A DNA stretch of 64,000 nt from UBA1275 sp038124025. Lineage in GTDB: Bacteria > Bacteroidota > Rhodothermia > Balneolales > Balneolaceae. The stretch covers positions 19,098 to 83,097 of the forward strand of contig JAYPBC010000007.1 in NCBI GenBank assembly GCA_038124025.1. Direction: 5' to 3'. Below, one piece after another: positions 43,747 to 52,668 of the stretch (its first letter is position 1; every line of letters starts with the position of its first letter). The position numbers were made by a program, and so were the translations under genes. Below the pieces are notes generated by a model, which worked only from the letters and a program-made list of their open reading frames with translations, was not told the DNA's origin and searched no databases.

Positions 43747-44051
43747 TAATTCTCCGTTTAGTTAAAGATTTACAAAACTATAACTATTTCTTTTTCTCCA
43801 TTAGTTCCCAAATTTAGCAAAGAAATTGCTTGCCTTCGTTAAAAAAGCGCTTTTTTTACTAACCCTATTAAAACGAAGCTAACAAATTGATTTTCGTATG
43901 CTTACAAATGAAAAAAATCGCCCTTTATTGGCTTTTGATTAGGTTTACTACTAATTTGCTAGTAAATATTTTTTTTTAATTTACCAGCTATTGAGATTTT
44001 TTGAGCGAGAACAGTCACAATATTGCTATAACTATTGTAATGGCAACATCT
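43747..44051 (-). promoter_or_regulatory. Rhodopsin leader and promoter region (305 bases)
   Basis: This gap holds no gene. The ribosome-binding site GGAG is at 43752-43755. Two minus-strand matches to the Bacteroidota -7 element TAnnTTTG exist: TAGTTTTG (43773-43780, about 26 bases from the ATG) and TAAATTTG (43809-43816), neither with a TTG at the proper -33 spacing. A perfect 16-base palindrome AAAAAAGCGCTTTTTT lies at 43841-43856. The promoter is therefore likely within 100 bases of the start, but which element is used is undecided. Confidence 0.45.
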
Positions 44052-44930
44052 TCAGGCATCGTAGTTATAGAAACCTTGCCCTGTTTTATTTCCTAACTGA
44101 CCTTTATCCACCATGTCTACAAGTAGAGGGCACGGAGTATATTTATCGTCTTGAAAACCTTTATACAACACATTCATGATGTTCAGGCATACATCTAGCC
44201 CGATAAAATCTGCCAGCAGCAATTGACCCATGGGATGCGCCATACCTAATGTCATTACCTGATCTATTGCTTCTTTTTCCGCTACCCCTTCATGTAGTGC
44301 ATAAATAGCTTCATTAATCATTGGCATAAGAATACGATTACTTACAAAACCTGGAAAATCATTGACTCTTATCGGTGTTTTACTCAACTTTTTAGTAAGC
44401 AATTCAACCGAATTAAATGTCTGCTCACTGGTTTTCTCCCCTAGTATTATTTCAACTAAACTCATTACTGGAACCGGATTAAAGAAATGCATACCAATCA
44501 TATTCTCAGGATATGCCAAATCTTGTGCTAATTCTGAAATGGATATCGAGGAAGTGTTACTTGCGAAAATCGTTTGTTTCTGCTTGTTATTGTCTATTCC
44601 CTGTTCTATTTCATTCCATACTGCTTTCTTTACCATAATTTGTTCCGGTACCACTTCTATAATTAAGTCGGCTCCTGATATTGCTTGCCTAAGATTGGTA
44701 TATGCTCGTATTCGAGCTAGACTAGAGCTGACCTCGGCCGGTATAATTTTTTGTTTTTCGGCCATTCGCTTTAAATTTTTTTCAATCGTTTGAAGTGCTA
44801 TACTAAGCTGCTCTTCACTCCTATCCATTAATTTTACAGGAAAGCCTGCCATCGCACATACATGCGCGATTCCATTTCCCATCGTGCCTGCTCCAATAAT
44901 GGTTACGGAGTGTATCTGTTGATTATGCAT
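44052..44930 (-). CDS. 3-hydroxyacyl-CoA (3-hydroxybutyryl-CoA) dehydrogenase
   Basis: A 292-residue NAD-dependent dehydrogenase that oxidises L-3-hydroxyacyl-CoA or, in reverse, reduces acetoacetyl-CoA. The NAD-binding motif is GAGTMGNGIAHVCAMAG. SNTSSISISELA and HFFNPVPVMSLVEII are strict family blocks, with the catalytic His in HFFNP and Glu in VE. NDFPGFVSNRILMPM starts the C-terminal dimerisation domain. It is single-function, without a fused hydratase. Divergent from the acylase gene with a 205-base gap. Confidence 0.93.
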   Translation of the reverse strand: MHNQQIHSVTIIGAGTMGNGIAHVCAMAGFPVKLMDRSEEQLSIALQTIEKNLKRMAEKQKIIPAEVSSSLARIRAYTNLRQAISGADLIIEVVPEQIMVKKAVWNEIEQGIDNNKQKQTIFASNTSSISISELAQDLAYPENMIGMHFFNPVPVMSLVEIILGEKTSEQTFNSVELLTKKLSKTPIRVNDFPGFVSNRILMPMINEAIYALHEGVAEKEAIDQVMTLGMAHPMGQLLLADFIGLDVCLNIMNVLYKGFQDDKYTPCPLLVDMVDKGQLGNKTGQGFYNYDA

Positions 44931-45135
44931 CTGTGTATCACCAATTGTATTGAATTTGTATCAAGTTTATAATGAAGTGAGTTATTGGAGAAAATGTGGA
45001 ATGTAGATTTCGTTTCATTAATTACTTAATGGTTACTTAGAATCCATACATTTTAATTCATACCTAGACTCACTACTTTCTACCTATCAATCCTATCCAA
45101 ATAGGCGATTAAATTCAACCTTATAATTTTCACAT

Positions 45136-47565
45136 ATGAACACGATTGGTAAATTTGCTTTTTTTATCGCACTTCTACTTATAGGGGTAGGATTAACTGC
45201 TTTTTATTGGACATTTTGGAAACCCCTACCCAACTATGAAGCCATTAGTGAACATGTTGCTTTAACCAATGAGGTTGATATTTATTGGGATGATTTTGGA
45301 GTACCTCACATCTATTCAACAGACGAATCTGATTTGTATTATGCTCTGGGCTATGTCCATGCACAAGATCGATTATGGCAAATGACCCTTTCCCAACTTG
45401 CAATGGAAGGACGATTTGCTGAGTTCTTTGGGGAAGAATTAGTTCCATTGGATCAGTACCAGCGCACACTAGGATTTTGGCATACAGCACAGAAAATTGA
45501 ACAACAACTGAGCGCCAAAGAAAGATTTATACTAGAGGCTTATTCAAAAGGAGTAAATAGCTTCATTCTAACGCATACCGACCGCTTACCTGTGGAATTT
45601 GCTCTCACAGAAATGACACCTATTGAGTGGACTATTACCCATTCTATTGGCTTAACCAGACTCATGGCTTGGGATTTAAATCTGAGCTGGTGGAGTGAAC
45701 TTATGTATCAGGATTTATCTGAAAAACTACCTAGTGAAGATTTGGAGGCTATCATGGTAGGATGGTCCGAAAATTTACCTACTACCCTTAACAATCAGGA
45801 AAGTGGTTCACTATTAGGATTATTAGATTTAGAATGGCAACGACGAGATCTAATGGAGGTTGGAGGGTCTGCAGTCGGAAGTAATGCTTGGGTCATTGAT
45901 GGATCAAAAACAACTACTGGATATCCCATTTTGGCAGGTGACCCACACCTTGGCTTAGACATGCCAGGAAAGTGGTATGAAGTTCACGCACATCTTAATG
46001 GAAGAAACCTTTCTGGGGTGTCCCTAGCCGGCTTACCGGGTGTAGTGCTTGGCCAAAATGATGATTTAGCATGGAGCTTTACCAATATTATGGCTGATGA
46101 TACTGATTTCTACTTAGAAATGGTGAATCCTAAAGATCGAGGGAAATACAGAAGAGATACTCCTGAAGGCTTGACCTATATCTCGTTTGAGGTTAGGAGA
46201 GAACGCATCAAAGTAAAAGGTGCAGAGGATCAGTTTTTTGATGTTAGATCAACCCTGCATGGTCCAGTTATTAGCGATATTTATCCCTCTGGAGATATAG
46301 TTAAAGACCAGGTGATTAGCATTCGTTGGACAGGGCATGAAATTAGTCATGAGATTAAAAGTATGTATGATATAAACTGGTCTACGGATATAGATAGCTT
46401 TCAAGATGCCTTGAGGGTTTATGGTGTTCCAGGGCAGAACATTATGTATGGTGATAACAGTGGAAATATTGCTATGTTTAGCGTAGCAAAATTACCTATT
46501 CGAAAGCATGACCCTTTACTTCTACGACCTGGATGGGATCAAGATTATGATTGGCAATCTTGGATACCATTCAATGAACTACCGAAAATTATAAACCCTA
46601 AAAAAGGTTGGATTGCTAATGCCAACAATAAAATAACCACGGATGCTTATCCTTACTATATTGCAAGCTTTTGGGAACCTCCTTCACGCATCCAGCGTAT
46701 CGAAGAACTGATCACCACTGACAGTCTTCTATCCATTGAACAGGTAGGTATACTCCAAAATGATGTATTCTCATATTTCGCCGCATCACTTACACCTATC
46801 CTGGTCAATTACATCGAATCCCAACAGGAATACGATTTTAGCATTGCATTGAGTTACCTAAAAAATTGGGATTTTAGATACACTAAGAATTCCACAGCCG
46901 CTTCTATATTTGATGTTTTTTTTCTACGACTCACTCGTAATACACTGGCGGACGAATTTGGAGAGCAAAGCTATAACCACTTTACACGGCATGAACTTAT
47001 ACCTGTCCGAATTATGCCCCATTTAATCGAAACTGAAAGTAGATTATTCGACAATGTACTAACAAATGAAGTGGAGACCATTGAAGATATAATAGTAAAG
47101 AGCATGCAGGAGACTATTTATTATCTGAGTGATTTATACGGACCGGAACCCTTCGAATGGAGATGGGAACAATTACATACTATCCGTTTTTCTCCACCCC
47201 TATTCAAAGAGGCAGCACAAGATTCATCAGCCCCTAAAGCACTCAAATTAATCGTTGATAACATACTAAGTCACGGCCCTTTTGAAGTCCCTGGGCATGG
47301 CATGACCATAAACAATGGTCAATACAATTGGGATACGCCTTTTGAAATGGTGCTAGGAGCCTCGGTTAGAAGAATAGTTAACCTTGCCGATCTACGATTT
47401 TCACAAAGTGTTTTGCCAACGGGGCAATCTGGAAACCCCTTTTCCTCCCATTTTGGAGACCAAAGTGCATTATGGCTCAACGGCCGTTACAAAGAATTGG
47501 TGCAAGATAGTAGCTACGTTAAACTTAGTAATTGGCGGTATATGCAATTGATTCCATTACAGTAA
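45136..47565 (+). CDS. Penicillin acylase family Ntn-hydrolase
   Basis: An 809-residue N-terminal-nucleophile amidase precursor. Residues 7-29 form one transmembrane or signal segment. In the family, autocleavage before a Ser releases alpha and beta chains; the conserved site here is GSNAWVIDGSK, with predicted nucleophile S249. The beta chain begins with GYPILAGDPHLGL and has GVVLGQNDDLAWSFTN, all standard. Substrates range from penicillins to acyl-homoserine lactones and N-acyl amino acids; none can be assigned. It is probably periplasmic or membrane-anchored on the outside. Confidence 0.9.
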   Translation: MNTIGKFAFFIALLLIGVGLTAFYWTFWKPLPNYEAISEHVALTNEVDIYWDDFGVPHIYSTDESDLYYALGYVHAQDRLWQMTLSQLAMEGRFAEFFGEELVPLDQYQRTLGFWHTAQKIEQQLSAKERFILEAYSKGVNSFILTHTDRLPVEFALTEMTPIEWTITHSIGLTRLMAWDLNLSWWSELMYQDLSEKLPSEDLEAIMVGWSENLPTTLNNQESGSLLGLLDLEWQRRDLMEVGGSAVGSNAWVIDGSKTTTGYPILAGDPHLGLDMPGKWYEVHAHLNGRNLSGVSLAGLPGVVLGQNDDLAWSFTNIMADDTDFYLEMVNPKDRGKYRRDTPEGLTYISFEVRRERIKVKGAEDQFFDVRSTLHGPVISDIYPSGDIVKDQVISIRWTGHEISHEIKSMYDINWSTDIDSFQDALRVYGVPGQNIMYGDNSGNIAMFSVAKLPIRKHDPLLLRPGWDQDYDWQSWIPFNELPKIINPKKGWIANANNKITTDAYPYYIASFWEPPSRIQRIEELITTDSLLSIEQVGILQNDVFSYFAASLTPILVNYIESQQEYDFSIALSYLKNWDFRYTKNSTAASIFDVFFLRLTRNTLADEFGEQSYNHFTRHELIPVRIMPHLIETESRLFDNVLTNEVETIEDIIVKSMQETIYYLSDLYGPEPFEWRWEQLHTIRFSPPLFKEAAQDSSAPKALKLIVDNILSHGPFEVPGHGMTINNGQYNWDTPFEMVLGASVRRIVNLADLRFSQSVLPTGQSGNPFSSHFGDQSALWLNGRYKELVQDSSYVKLSNWRYMQLIPLQ

Positions 47566-47633
47566 TTATTTATTGTCTATAATAAAATCAAATATAGAAT
47601 CATCACTAGTGATCAAAACCCCATTTTCCTGAT

Positions 47634-50531
47634 ATGAAAGAAGGTTTATATTCATTTTCAATTATCCTTGTTGTATTCATTTTTCTTACCAGTTTGAGTA
47701 CGGCACAAGATGATGCAGAATCATTTACTAGAGGAAAAATTACTCAGCTAGCTCCGAATCAATCCTCCACTGAGCCAATAACAGATCCCGAAATTTTGCT
47801 CCGACAGTTGACCACACGCCAACGGGTAGCTCAACTCTTTTTCGCCCCGGTTTATGGCAATTATATGGCTCAAGGAAGTAATGCTAGATTGGATATAGAG
47901 CGCTTAATTACCGAGCAGGAAATTGGTGGGCTTATAATGATGAGTGGAGATATTTACGGTCAAGCAGCCTTAATTAACGATTTACAATCATTAAGCAGTA
48001 TTCCATTATGGATTACACAGGATATGGAATTTGGCGCAGCTATGCGCATACGCGGTTCGACCTGGATTACCCCTGCAATGGGTGTAGCAGCCACTGGTGA
48101 TGTCCGGAATGCATTTGTGAAAGGAAGAATTACCGCAAAAGAGGCAAAAGCAGCTGGTGTACATCAAATATTCGCCCCCGTTTTAGACGTTAACAATAAT
48201 CCAAAAAATCCGGCGATAAACATTCGATCCTTTTCGTCAGATCCTAAACTGGTAGCTGAATATGGGACCGCATTTATTCAAGGAATTCAGAGTGAGGGTT
48301 TAGTCGCAACCGCAAAACATTTCCCTGGCCATGGTGATACTGAAACAGATTCACACCTGGACATACCCGTTGTACCTCATGATTATGCTAGATTAGACTC
48401 GGTTGAACTAATTCCTTTTTCTGCTGCTATTGAAAGGGGTGTTCAAAGTATTATGACTGCTCATATATCCTTCCCACAGTTATCGGATAGTGTTGGTCTA
48501 CCGGGTACCTTAGATCCTCATATTCTGACCGATATACTCAAGGATTCTTTAGGGTTTGAAGGCATTATTGTGACTGATGGCCTAGGTATGAAAGGCATAT
48601 CCAACTACTTCTCCCCTGGTAACGCCGTGGTAGCTGCACTAAAAGCTGGCGCAGATCTCATGCTCATGAGTCCCGACATTACAACGGCCATTGATGAGGT
48701 CTTGGCCGCCATTGAAACAGGAGAACTGAGTATAGAAAGGGTTAATAAATCCGTTTTAAAGCTCCTTAATTGGAAAATAATACATGGCTTATTCGATAAA
48801 AAAGGAGAAGTAGCACTGGAGAAAATGGCCATTACAATTTCCTCTCCAGAACATATTGCAGAGTCCAAAAGAATAGCACAACAAAGTATTACTGTACTTC
48901 AAAATGAATCTAACATCCTACCCATTAATCCTTCAAGATATCCTAAATTAACCGTTATTAATCTAAGCGATTCAGAAATAGGAAGTCCTGAAAGTACGTT
49001 TATTAGAGGTATAAGAGATCATCATCCCGATGTTCGGTACTTCGAGCATGATTTAAGAACCACCAATTCCGAAGAGCTCAGAATCATCCGACAGGCAAGA
49101 AATTCAGACTTGGTAGTTCTGGGGGCCTTTACCCGCTTCCGTGTAGGACAAGATTTACAATTAAACTCTACACAAACCAATTTTGTACGTAAACTCCTCA
49201 CTAGTCGAACCCCCATTGTTACTGTTCTATTTGGGAATCCCTATTTATTTAGCTCTATCAAGGAGACGGAGGTACAAGTTATTGCTTGGTCTAATACTTC
49301 TGTGCAGAGTGATGCCGCCGCCGCTAGTCTATTTGGTGCAACGGAAATAAACGGCCGCTTACCCATTGACATTCCTCCTAGTTATAACCTAGGACATGGA
49401 ATTCATATACCCAAAAGCACCTTGCACTTTGGGATGGCCGAAGAGGCAGGAATGCTCTCCTCAAAACTAGCTAAAATTGATAGGATTATGGAGAATGCTA
49501 TCAAAGATTCAGTATTTCCAGGCGGCGTTGTTGCAGTAGTGAAAAATGGCATTTTAGCCTACAACAAAGCCTTTGGATATACTGACTACCAAAAAATTAA
49601 ACCAGTTGATCCTAATACTCCTTATGATTTAGCGAGCGTAACAAAAATACTTGCTACCACAACGGCTATAATGCATTTGGTCGATCGTGGGTTACTTGAA
49701 CTAGACAGCCCTGTTAGCCAATATATTCCTGAATTTCGGGTTGATGATAAAGCCGATATTACTATTAGAGATTTATTAAATCATGAATCAGGACTACCTG
49801 CTTTTAAAGTCTATGTGGATGAATTACAAGACAGAGGATCGATTATAGAGGCTGTCAGAAATGAGCCCCTAGAATGGAGTCCTAACCATAAGTATGTCTA
49901 CAGCGATTTAGGGTTAATTCTTTTAGCCGAAATTATAGAACAGGTGAGCGGTCAACGCCTCGATAGCTATGTCCGATCGCAATTACATTATCCCATGGGC
50001 ATGTTTTCAACCTTCTTTACTCCTAAAAAAGTAGGGCAATGGTACGCACAATCCATCCCACCAACCGAAATAGACACCCTCTTTAGAATGGAATTGGTTC
50101 AAGCAGATGTACACGACGAAAGAGCCTATTACATGGATGGAGTTGCAGGCCATGCCGGTTTGTTCTCTAATACTATTGATATAGCAAAGTATATAACTTT
50201 TTTAACCAACCAAGGGTATTATGCTGGCCGGCGATTCATATCCAGCGAACGTGTTGATGAGTTCACTTCTACACAAACTTCTCTTAGCGGTAGAGGACTA
50301 GGGTTTGATAAAAAGTCCAGATCGGGATTTAGCTCAGCAGGGAATTTAATGAGTCCCGAATCCTTCGGACACACCGGTTTTACAGGCACCTCTTTTTGGG
50401 TAGACCCAGATCATAAAATAGGAGTTATTATGTTGACCAATAGGGTACATCCCTACAGGTCTTATGGGGGACGAATTAGCAGGATTAGAGCAGCTGTTGC
50501 TGATGCGGCACTCGAATCAATCAGTAAATAA
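47634..50531 (+). CDS. Secreted GH3 glucosaminidase / beta-lactamase-fold fusion
   Basis: A 965-residue two-domain protein with a signal peptide (about residues 1-24, STAQ). Residues about 50-570 are a GH3 beta-N-acetylglucosaminidase: KHFPGHGDTETDSHLD (NagZ-type loop with His/Asp acid-base pair) and VTDGLGMKGI, which holds the nucleophile Asp, followed by the GH3 C-domain. Residues about 600-955 are a serine beta-lactamase/PBP fold: ASVTK (SxxK), YSDLG (YxN position) and HTGFTG (the KTG-equivalent). Together they could cut muropeptide sugars and process peptide or ester bonds outside the cytoplasm. The fusion is known among Bacteroidota, so it is uncommon rather than new. Confidence 0.93.
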   Translation: MKEGLYSFSIILVVFIFLTSLSTAQDDAESFTRGKITQLAPNQSSTEPITDPEILLRQLTTRQRVAQLFFAPVYGNYMAQGSNARLDIERLITEQEIGGLIMMSGDIYGQAALINDLQSLSSIPLWITQDMEFGAAMRIRGSTWITPAMGVAATGDVRNAFVKGRITAKEAKAAGVHQIFAPVLDVNNNPKNPAINIRSFSSDPKLVAEYGTAFIQGIQSEGLVATAKHFPGHGDTETDSHLDIPVVPHDYARLDSVELIPFSAAIERGVQSIMTAHISFPQLSDSVGLPGTLDPHILTDILKDSLGFEGIIVTDGLGMKGISNYFSPGNAVVAALKAGADLMLMSPDITTAIDEVLAAIETGELSIERVNKSVLKLLNWKIIHGLFDKKGEVALEKMAITISSPEHIAESKRIAQQSITVLQNESNILPINPSRYPKLTVINLSDSEIGSPESTFIRGIRDHHPDVRYFEHDLRTTNSEELRIIRQARNSDLVVLGAFTRFRVGQDLQLNSTQTNFVRKLLTSRTPIVTVLFGNPYLFSSIKETEVQVIAWSNTSVQSDAAAASLFGATEINGRLPIDIPPSYNLGHGIHIPKSTLHFGMAEEAGMLSSKLAKIDRIMENAIKDSVFPGGVVAVVKNGILAYNKAFGYTDYQKIKPVDPNTPYDLASVTKILATTTAIMHLVDRGLLELDSPVSQYIPEFRVDDKADITIRDLLNHESGLPAFKVYVDELQDRGSIIEAVRNEPLEWSPNHKYVYSDLGLILLAEIIEQVSGQRLDSYVRSQLHYPMGMFSTFFTPKKVGQWYAQSIPPTEIDTLFRMELVQADVHDERAYYMDGVAGHAGLFSNTIDIAKYITFLTNQGYYAGRRFISSERVDEFTSTQTSLSGRGLGFDKKSRSGFSSAGNLMSPESFGHTGFTGTSFWVDPDHKIGVIMLTNRVHPYRSYGGRISRIRAAVADAALESISK

Positions 50532-50532
50532 T

Positions 50533-51414
50533 ATGAGTTACCAATCTAAACTTAGCTATCAACCCTACTCCAACAAAGCTGGACTTTGTATTATTAAGAG
50601 TAAGGAAGGGAACTTATTCTTGGGCATAAGGATAGAGTCGGCCTCCTTCCCAACAAGCATTTCTGCAGTACAAGCAGGAGTCGTACAATGTTTAATGCAC
50701 GGTCAACAGCCAGCTATTGTATTTTATCAGGATCCCACGCTTAGTGGACTTGAATATTGGGTAATTTCATTCTCCCTTAAGACAGAGCAACTATCCGAAA
50801 ATGCGTTCCACAAAATGGTGGTCAAACTTCAAAAAACATATCAGCAAAAATTAGAGGCTACTAATCATAAACATAGTTATGCAGTCAAATCTAGCCAAAC
50901 GATGGGCATTACATCTTTAGAACCCATACCACTTGAATTTTTTGGCCTCACCAAATGCTCTGTAGAACCGCAAAATTTTGAGAATACTACCAATACATCT
51001 AATTCTGTATTTAAAAAAGATCAGATGGAACAATTCAAACAAACACTGATAGATGTATGCCAACATGCAATTTGTACAGAATCAAATTTCCCCGTAGGAG
51101 CCCTACTCTGGACTAATCTTGGGATATTTCCAGGGGTAAATGTTGAATTTGATGATTGGTCATTGGGGTTGTGCGCAGAAAGAACGGCTTTAATTAGTGC
51201 ATTGAGTCATGGAGCTCAAACATTTTATGGAATATTTGTACATGCAATACATGGAGATTTGAGCACGCCTTGTGGGGCTTGCCGCCAAATGTTAAGTGAA
51301 CATATGCTGTTCTCTAAGCTTTATTCCCTTCACAAAGATTATACGTGGTCGGAATATTTTGTGCATGATCTTCTACCAAACGCGTTTTTTACAGACTCTC
51401 TCGCCAAGTTTTAA
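50533..51414 (+). CDS. cdd: Cytidine deaminase with degenerate N-terminal domain
   Basis: Start at 50533 (MSYQSKLSYQ), one base after the preceding stop; a longer frame enters the previous gene. The 293-residue protein deaminates cytidine and deoxycytidine. Its C-terminal half has the zinc and active-site motifs LCAERTAL (C214, E216) and PCGACRQML (C247, C250). The N-terminal half repeats the fold (LFLGIRIESASFP followed by SISAVQA, which replaces the CAE), so it is a non-catalytic copy. E. coli Cdd has the same two-domain size but keeps activity in the N-terminal half, so the order of live and dead domains is reversed here. Confidence 0.88.
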   Translation: MSYQSKLSYQPYSNKAGLCIIKSKEGNLFLGIRIESASFPTSISAVQAGVVQCLMHGQQPAIVFYQDPTLSGLEYWVISFSLKTEQLSENAFHKMVVKLQKTYQQKLEATNHKHSYAVKSSQTMGITSLEPIPLEFFGLTKCSVEPQNFENTTNTSNSVFKKDQMEQFKQTLIDVCQHAICTESNFPVGALLWTNLGIFPGVNVEFDDWSLGLCAERTALISALSHGAQTFYGIFVHAIHGDLSTPCGACRQMLSEHMLFSKLYSLHKDYTWSEYFVHDLLPNAFFTDSLAKF

Positions 51415-51557
51415 CTCAGTTTGGGGCTAAATTTCGTCTCATTTTTTCCCAAGGACTACGATTATTTATCCTAATTATTCAAATTTTGTATGAATTTATC
51501 TAAAATCTGCGTTTATTATGCTCAAATCCCATTATTTATAAAGAAAGTGTATTTTCT

Positions 51558-51608
51558 CTATTGATTCAGTGATTCTGAATCAATAGCTTAGATCATTCTT
51601 TAAAGAAT
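51558..51608 (+). promoter_or_regulatory. Twin palindromes in the leader of the histone-like gene
   Basis: Two inverted repeats precede the histone-like gene. The first (51558-51586) is an 11-bp perfect stem CTATTGATTCA / TGAATCAATAG with a 7-base loop. The second (51595-51608) is the 14-base palindrome ATTCTTTAAAGAAT. There is no T-run after either on the plus strand, so they are not plain terminators of cdd. They lie 31-80 bases before the ATG and may be operators or a structured 5' leader. Confidence 0.55.
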
Positions 51609-51638
51609 ATTCATTAACTAAAACATAACGGAGTAATA

Positions 51639-51815
51639 ATGAGTAGAGTAAGTGAATTACAAACATTAGTAGAATCAGTTTCATCAGAAATGGAAAAATT
51701 CTACGAGAAAGGAAACAAAGCAGCTGGTACCCGAGCAAGAAAAGGTCTTCAAGATCTGAAAAAATTAGCTCAGGACATTCGTCTAGAAATTCAAGCAAAG
51801 AAGAATGAAGGCTAA
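51639..51815 (+). CDS. Histone H1-like (Hc1-type) small nucleoid protein
   Basis: A 58-codon frame: MSRVSELQTLVESVSSEMEK at the start, then FYEKGNKAAGTRARKGLQDL and a Lys/Gln-rich end (DIRLEIQAKKNEG). It strongly resembles the Bacteroidota family annotated as histone H1 (FYEKGNKAAGTR.RKG.QDLK). Such proteins are small, basic and helical, and are thought to bind DNA as nucleoid proteins. A good Shine-Dalgarno GGAG lies five bases before the ATG and a strong terminator follows, so this is a highly expressed single-gene unit. Its size explains why length filters miss it. Confidence 0.9.
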   Translation: MSRVSELQTLVESVSSEMEKFYEKGNKAAGTRARKGLQDLKKLAQDIRLEIQAKKNEG

Positions 51816-51835
51816 TCCTTTTTGAGATTACTCAC

Positions 51836-51865
51836 AAAAAGCCGCATAATTGCGGCTTTTTTTTT
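51836..51865 (+). terminator. Terminator after the histone-like gene
   Basis: AAAAAGCCGCA-TAAT-TGCGGCTTTTT forms an 11-bp stem followed by a T-run of nine on the plus strand. It lies 20 bases after the stop codon and marks the end of the histone-like transcript. Confidence 0.94.
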
Positions 51866-51912
51866 CATTATACTTTTTTTCATAGCCGAACAATAGCCAT
51901 TTAGCAACTTCT

Positions 51913-52590
51913 ATGAATTTTATCTCATCACCATTTTTTCTCCTACTTAGCTGCCTACTTTTTATTTCATGCACAAAAAAACCCAATTGGAACGCTGTAT
52001 TCAAGGAGGCAGGACTTGTAAATATTCAAGAACTTGACTCTACTATTAAAGTGAACCTAGCTTATTCGGACACCAATAATATACTTGGCTATGATGCTTA
52101 TGGAGAGTTAGACCAAGCCTATTTAAGACCAAATGCTGCGGAAAAATTAGTTTTGGCCCAAAAAGATTTACGGGCAAATTATCCGAATTATACTTTATAC
52201 ATATTTGATGCGACCCGACCTCGTCGTATACAACAGAAATTATGGGATGAATCTGATCTACCCATTGAGGAGCGTGGTAAATATATTGCAAATCCTCAAA
52301 GAGGCTCAATACATAACTATGGCATGGCTGTTGATCTCGGGATTTGGGTAGATGGGGTAGGGCTGCTTGATATGGGCACCTCTTTTGATGATTTTTCAGC
52401 GCTTTCGCATATAACTTCAGAAGATTCACTAATGAGTATTGGCGCTTTAACACCCACACATGTTCAAAACAGGAAATTGCTACGTCAGATTATGACTAAG
52501 GCTGATTTTCTGACCCTATCAACAGAATGGTGGCACTTTGATGCGATGGAACGAAGCAATACAAAAGAACAATTTGACATAGTAGAGTAG
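51913..52590 (+). CDS. VanX-type D-Ala-D-Ala dipeptidase lipoprotein (M15D family)
   Basis: A 225-residue lipoprotein with signal ending LFISC (lipobox, Cys at about residue 20). The VanX-type zinc peptidase motifs are RGSIHNYGMAVDLG (SxHxxGxAxD, two zinc ligands) and TEWWHFDA (ExxH, catalytic Glu and third ligand). DATRPRRIQQKLW is the conserved Arg motif. It cuts D-Ala-D-Ala or similar dipeptides, here in the periplasm or outer membrane rather than in the cytoplasm as vancomycin-resistance VanX does, so a role in peptide scavenging or wall turnover is more likely than resistance. Confidence 0.9.
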   Translation: MNFISSPFFLLLSCLLFISCTKKPNWNAVFKEAGLVNIQELDSTIKVNLAYSDTNNILGYDAYGELDQAYLRPNAAEKLVLAQKDLRANYPNYTLYIFDATRPRRIQQKLWDESDLPIEERGKYIANPQRGSIHNYGMAVDLGIWVDGVGLLDMGTSFDDFSALSHITSEDSLMSIGALTPTHVQNRKLLRQIMTKADFLTLSTEWWHFDAMERSNTKEQFDIVE

Positions 52591-52668
52591 AAGAAATAGA
52601 CTGTTTTTTTTAACAGCCGCGCATCTTTTTTCTATTGTACGTCAATCAATTTTTTATCCTTGTCAGAT

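Noticed and set aside
44362..44793. 143-codon plus-strand frame antisense to the hydroxyacyl-CoA dehydrogenase
   Set aside because: Hydrophobic look is a reflection of the opposite strand codons; the sense gene is certain.
51580..51798. 72-codon minus-strand frame
   Set aside because: It is antisense to the histone-H1-like gene, which has a ribosome-binding site, family match and terminator.
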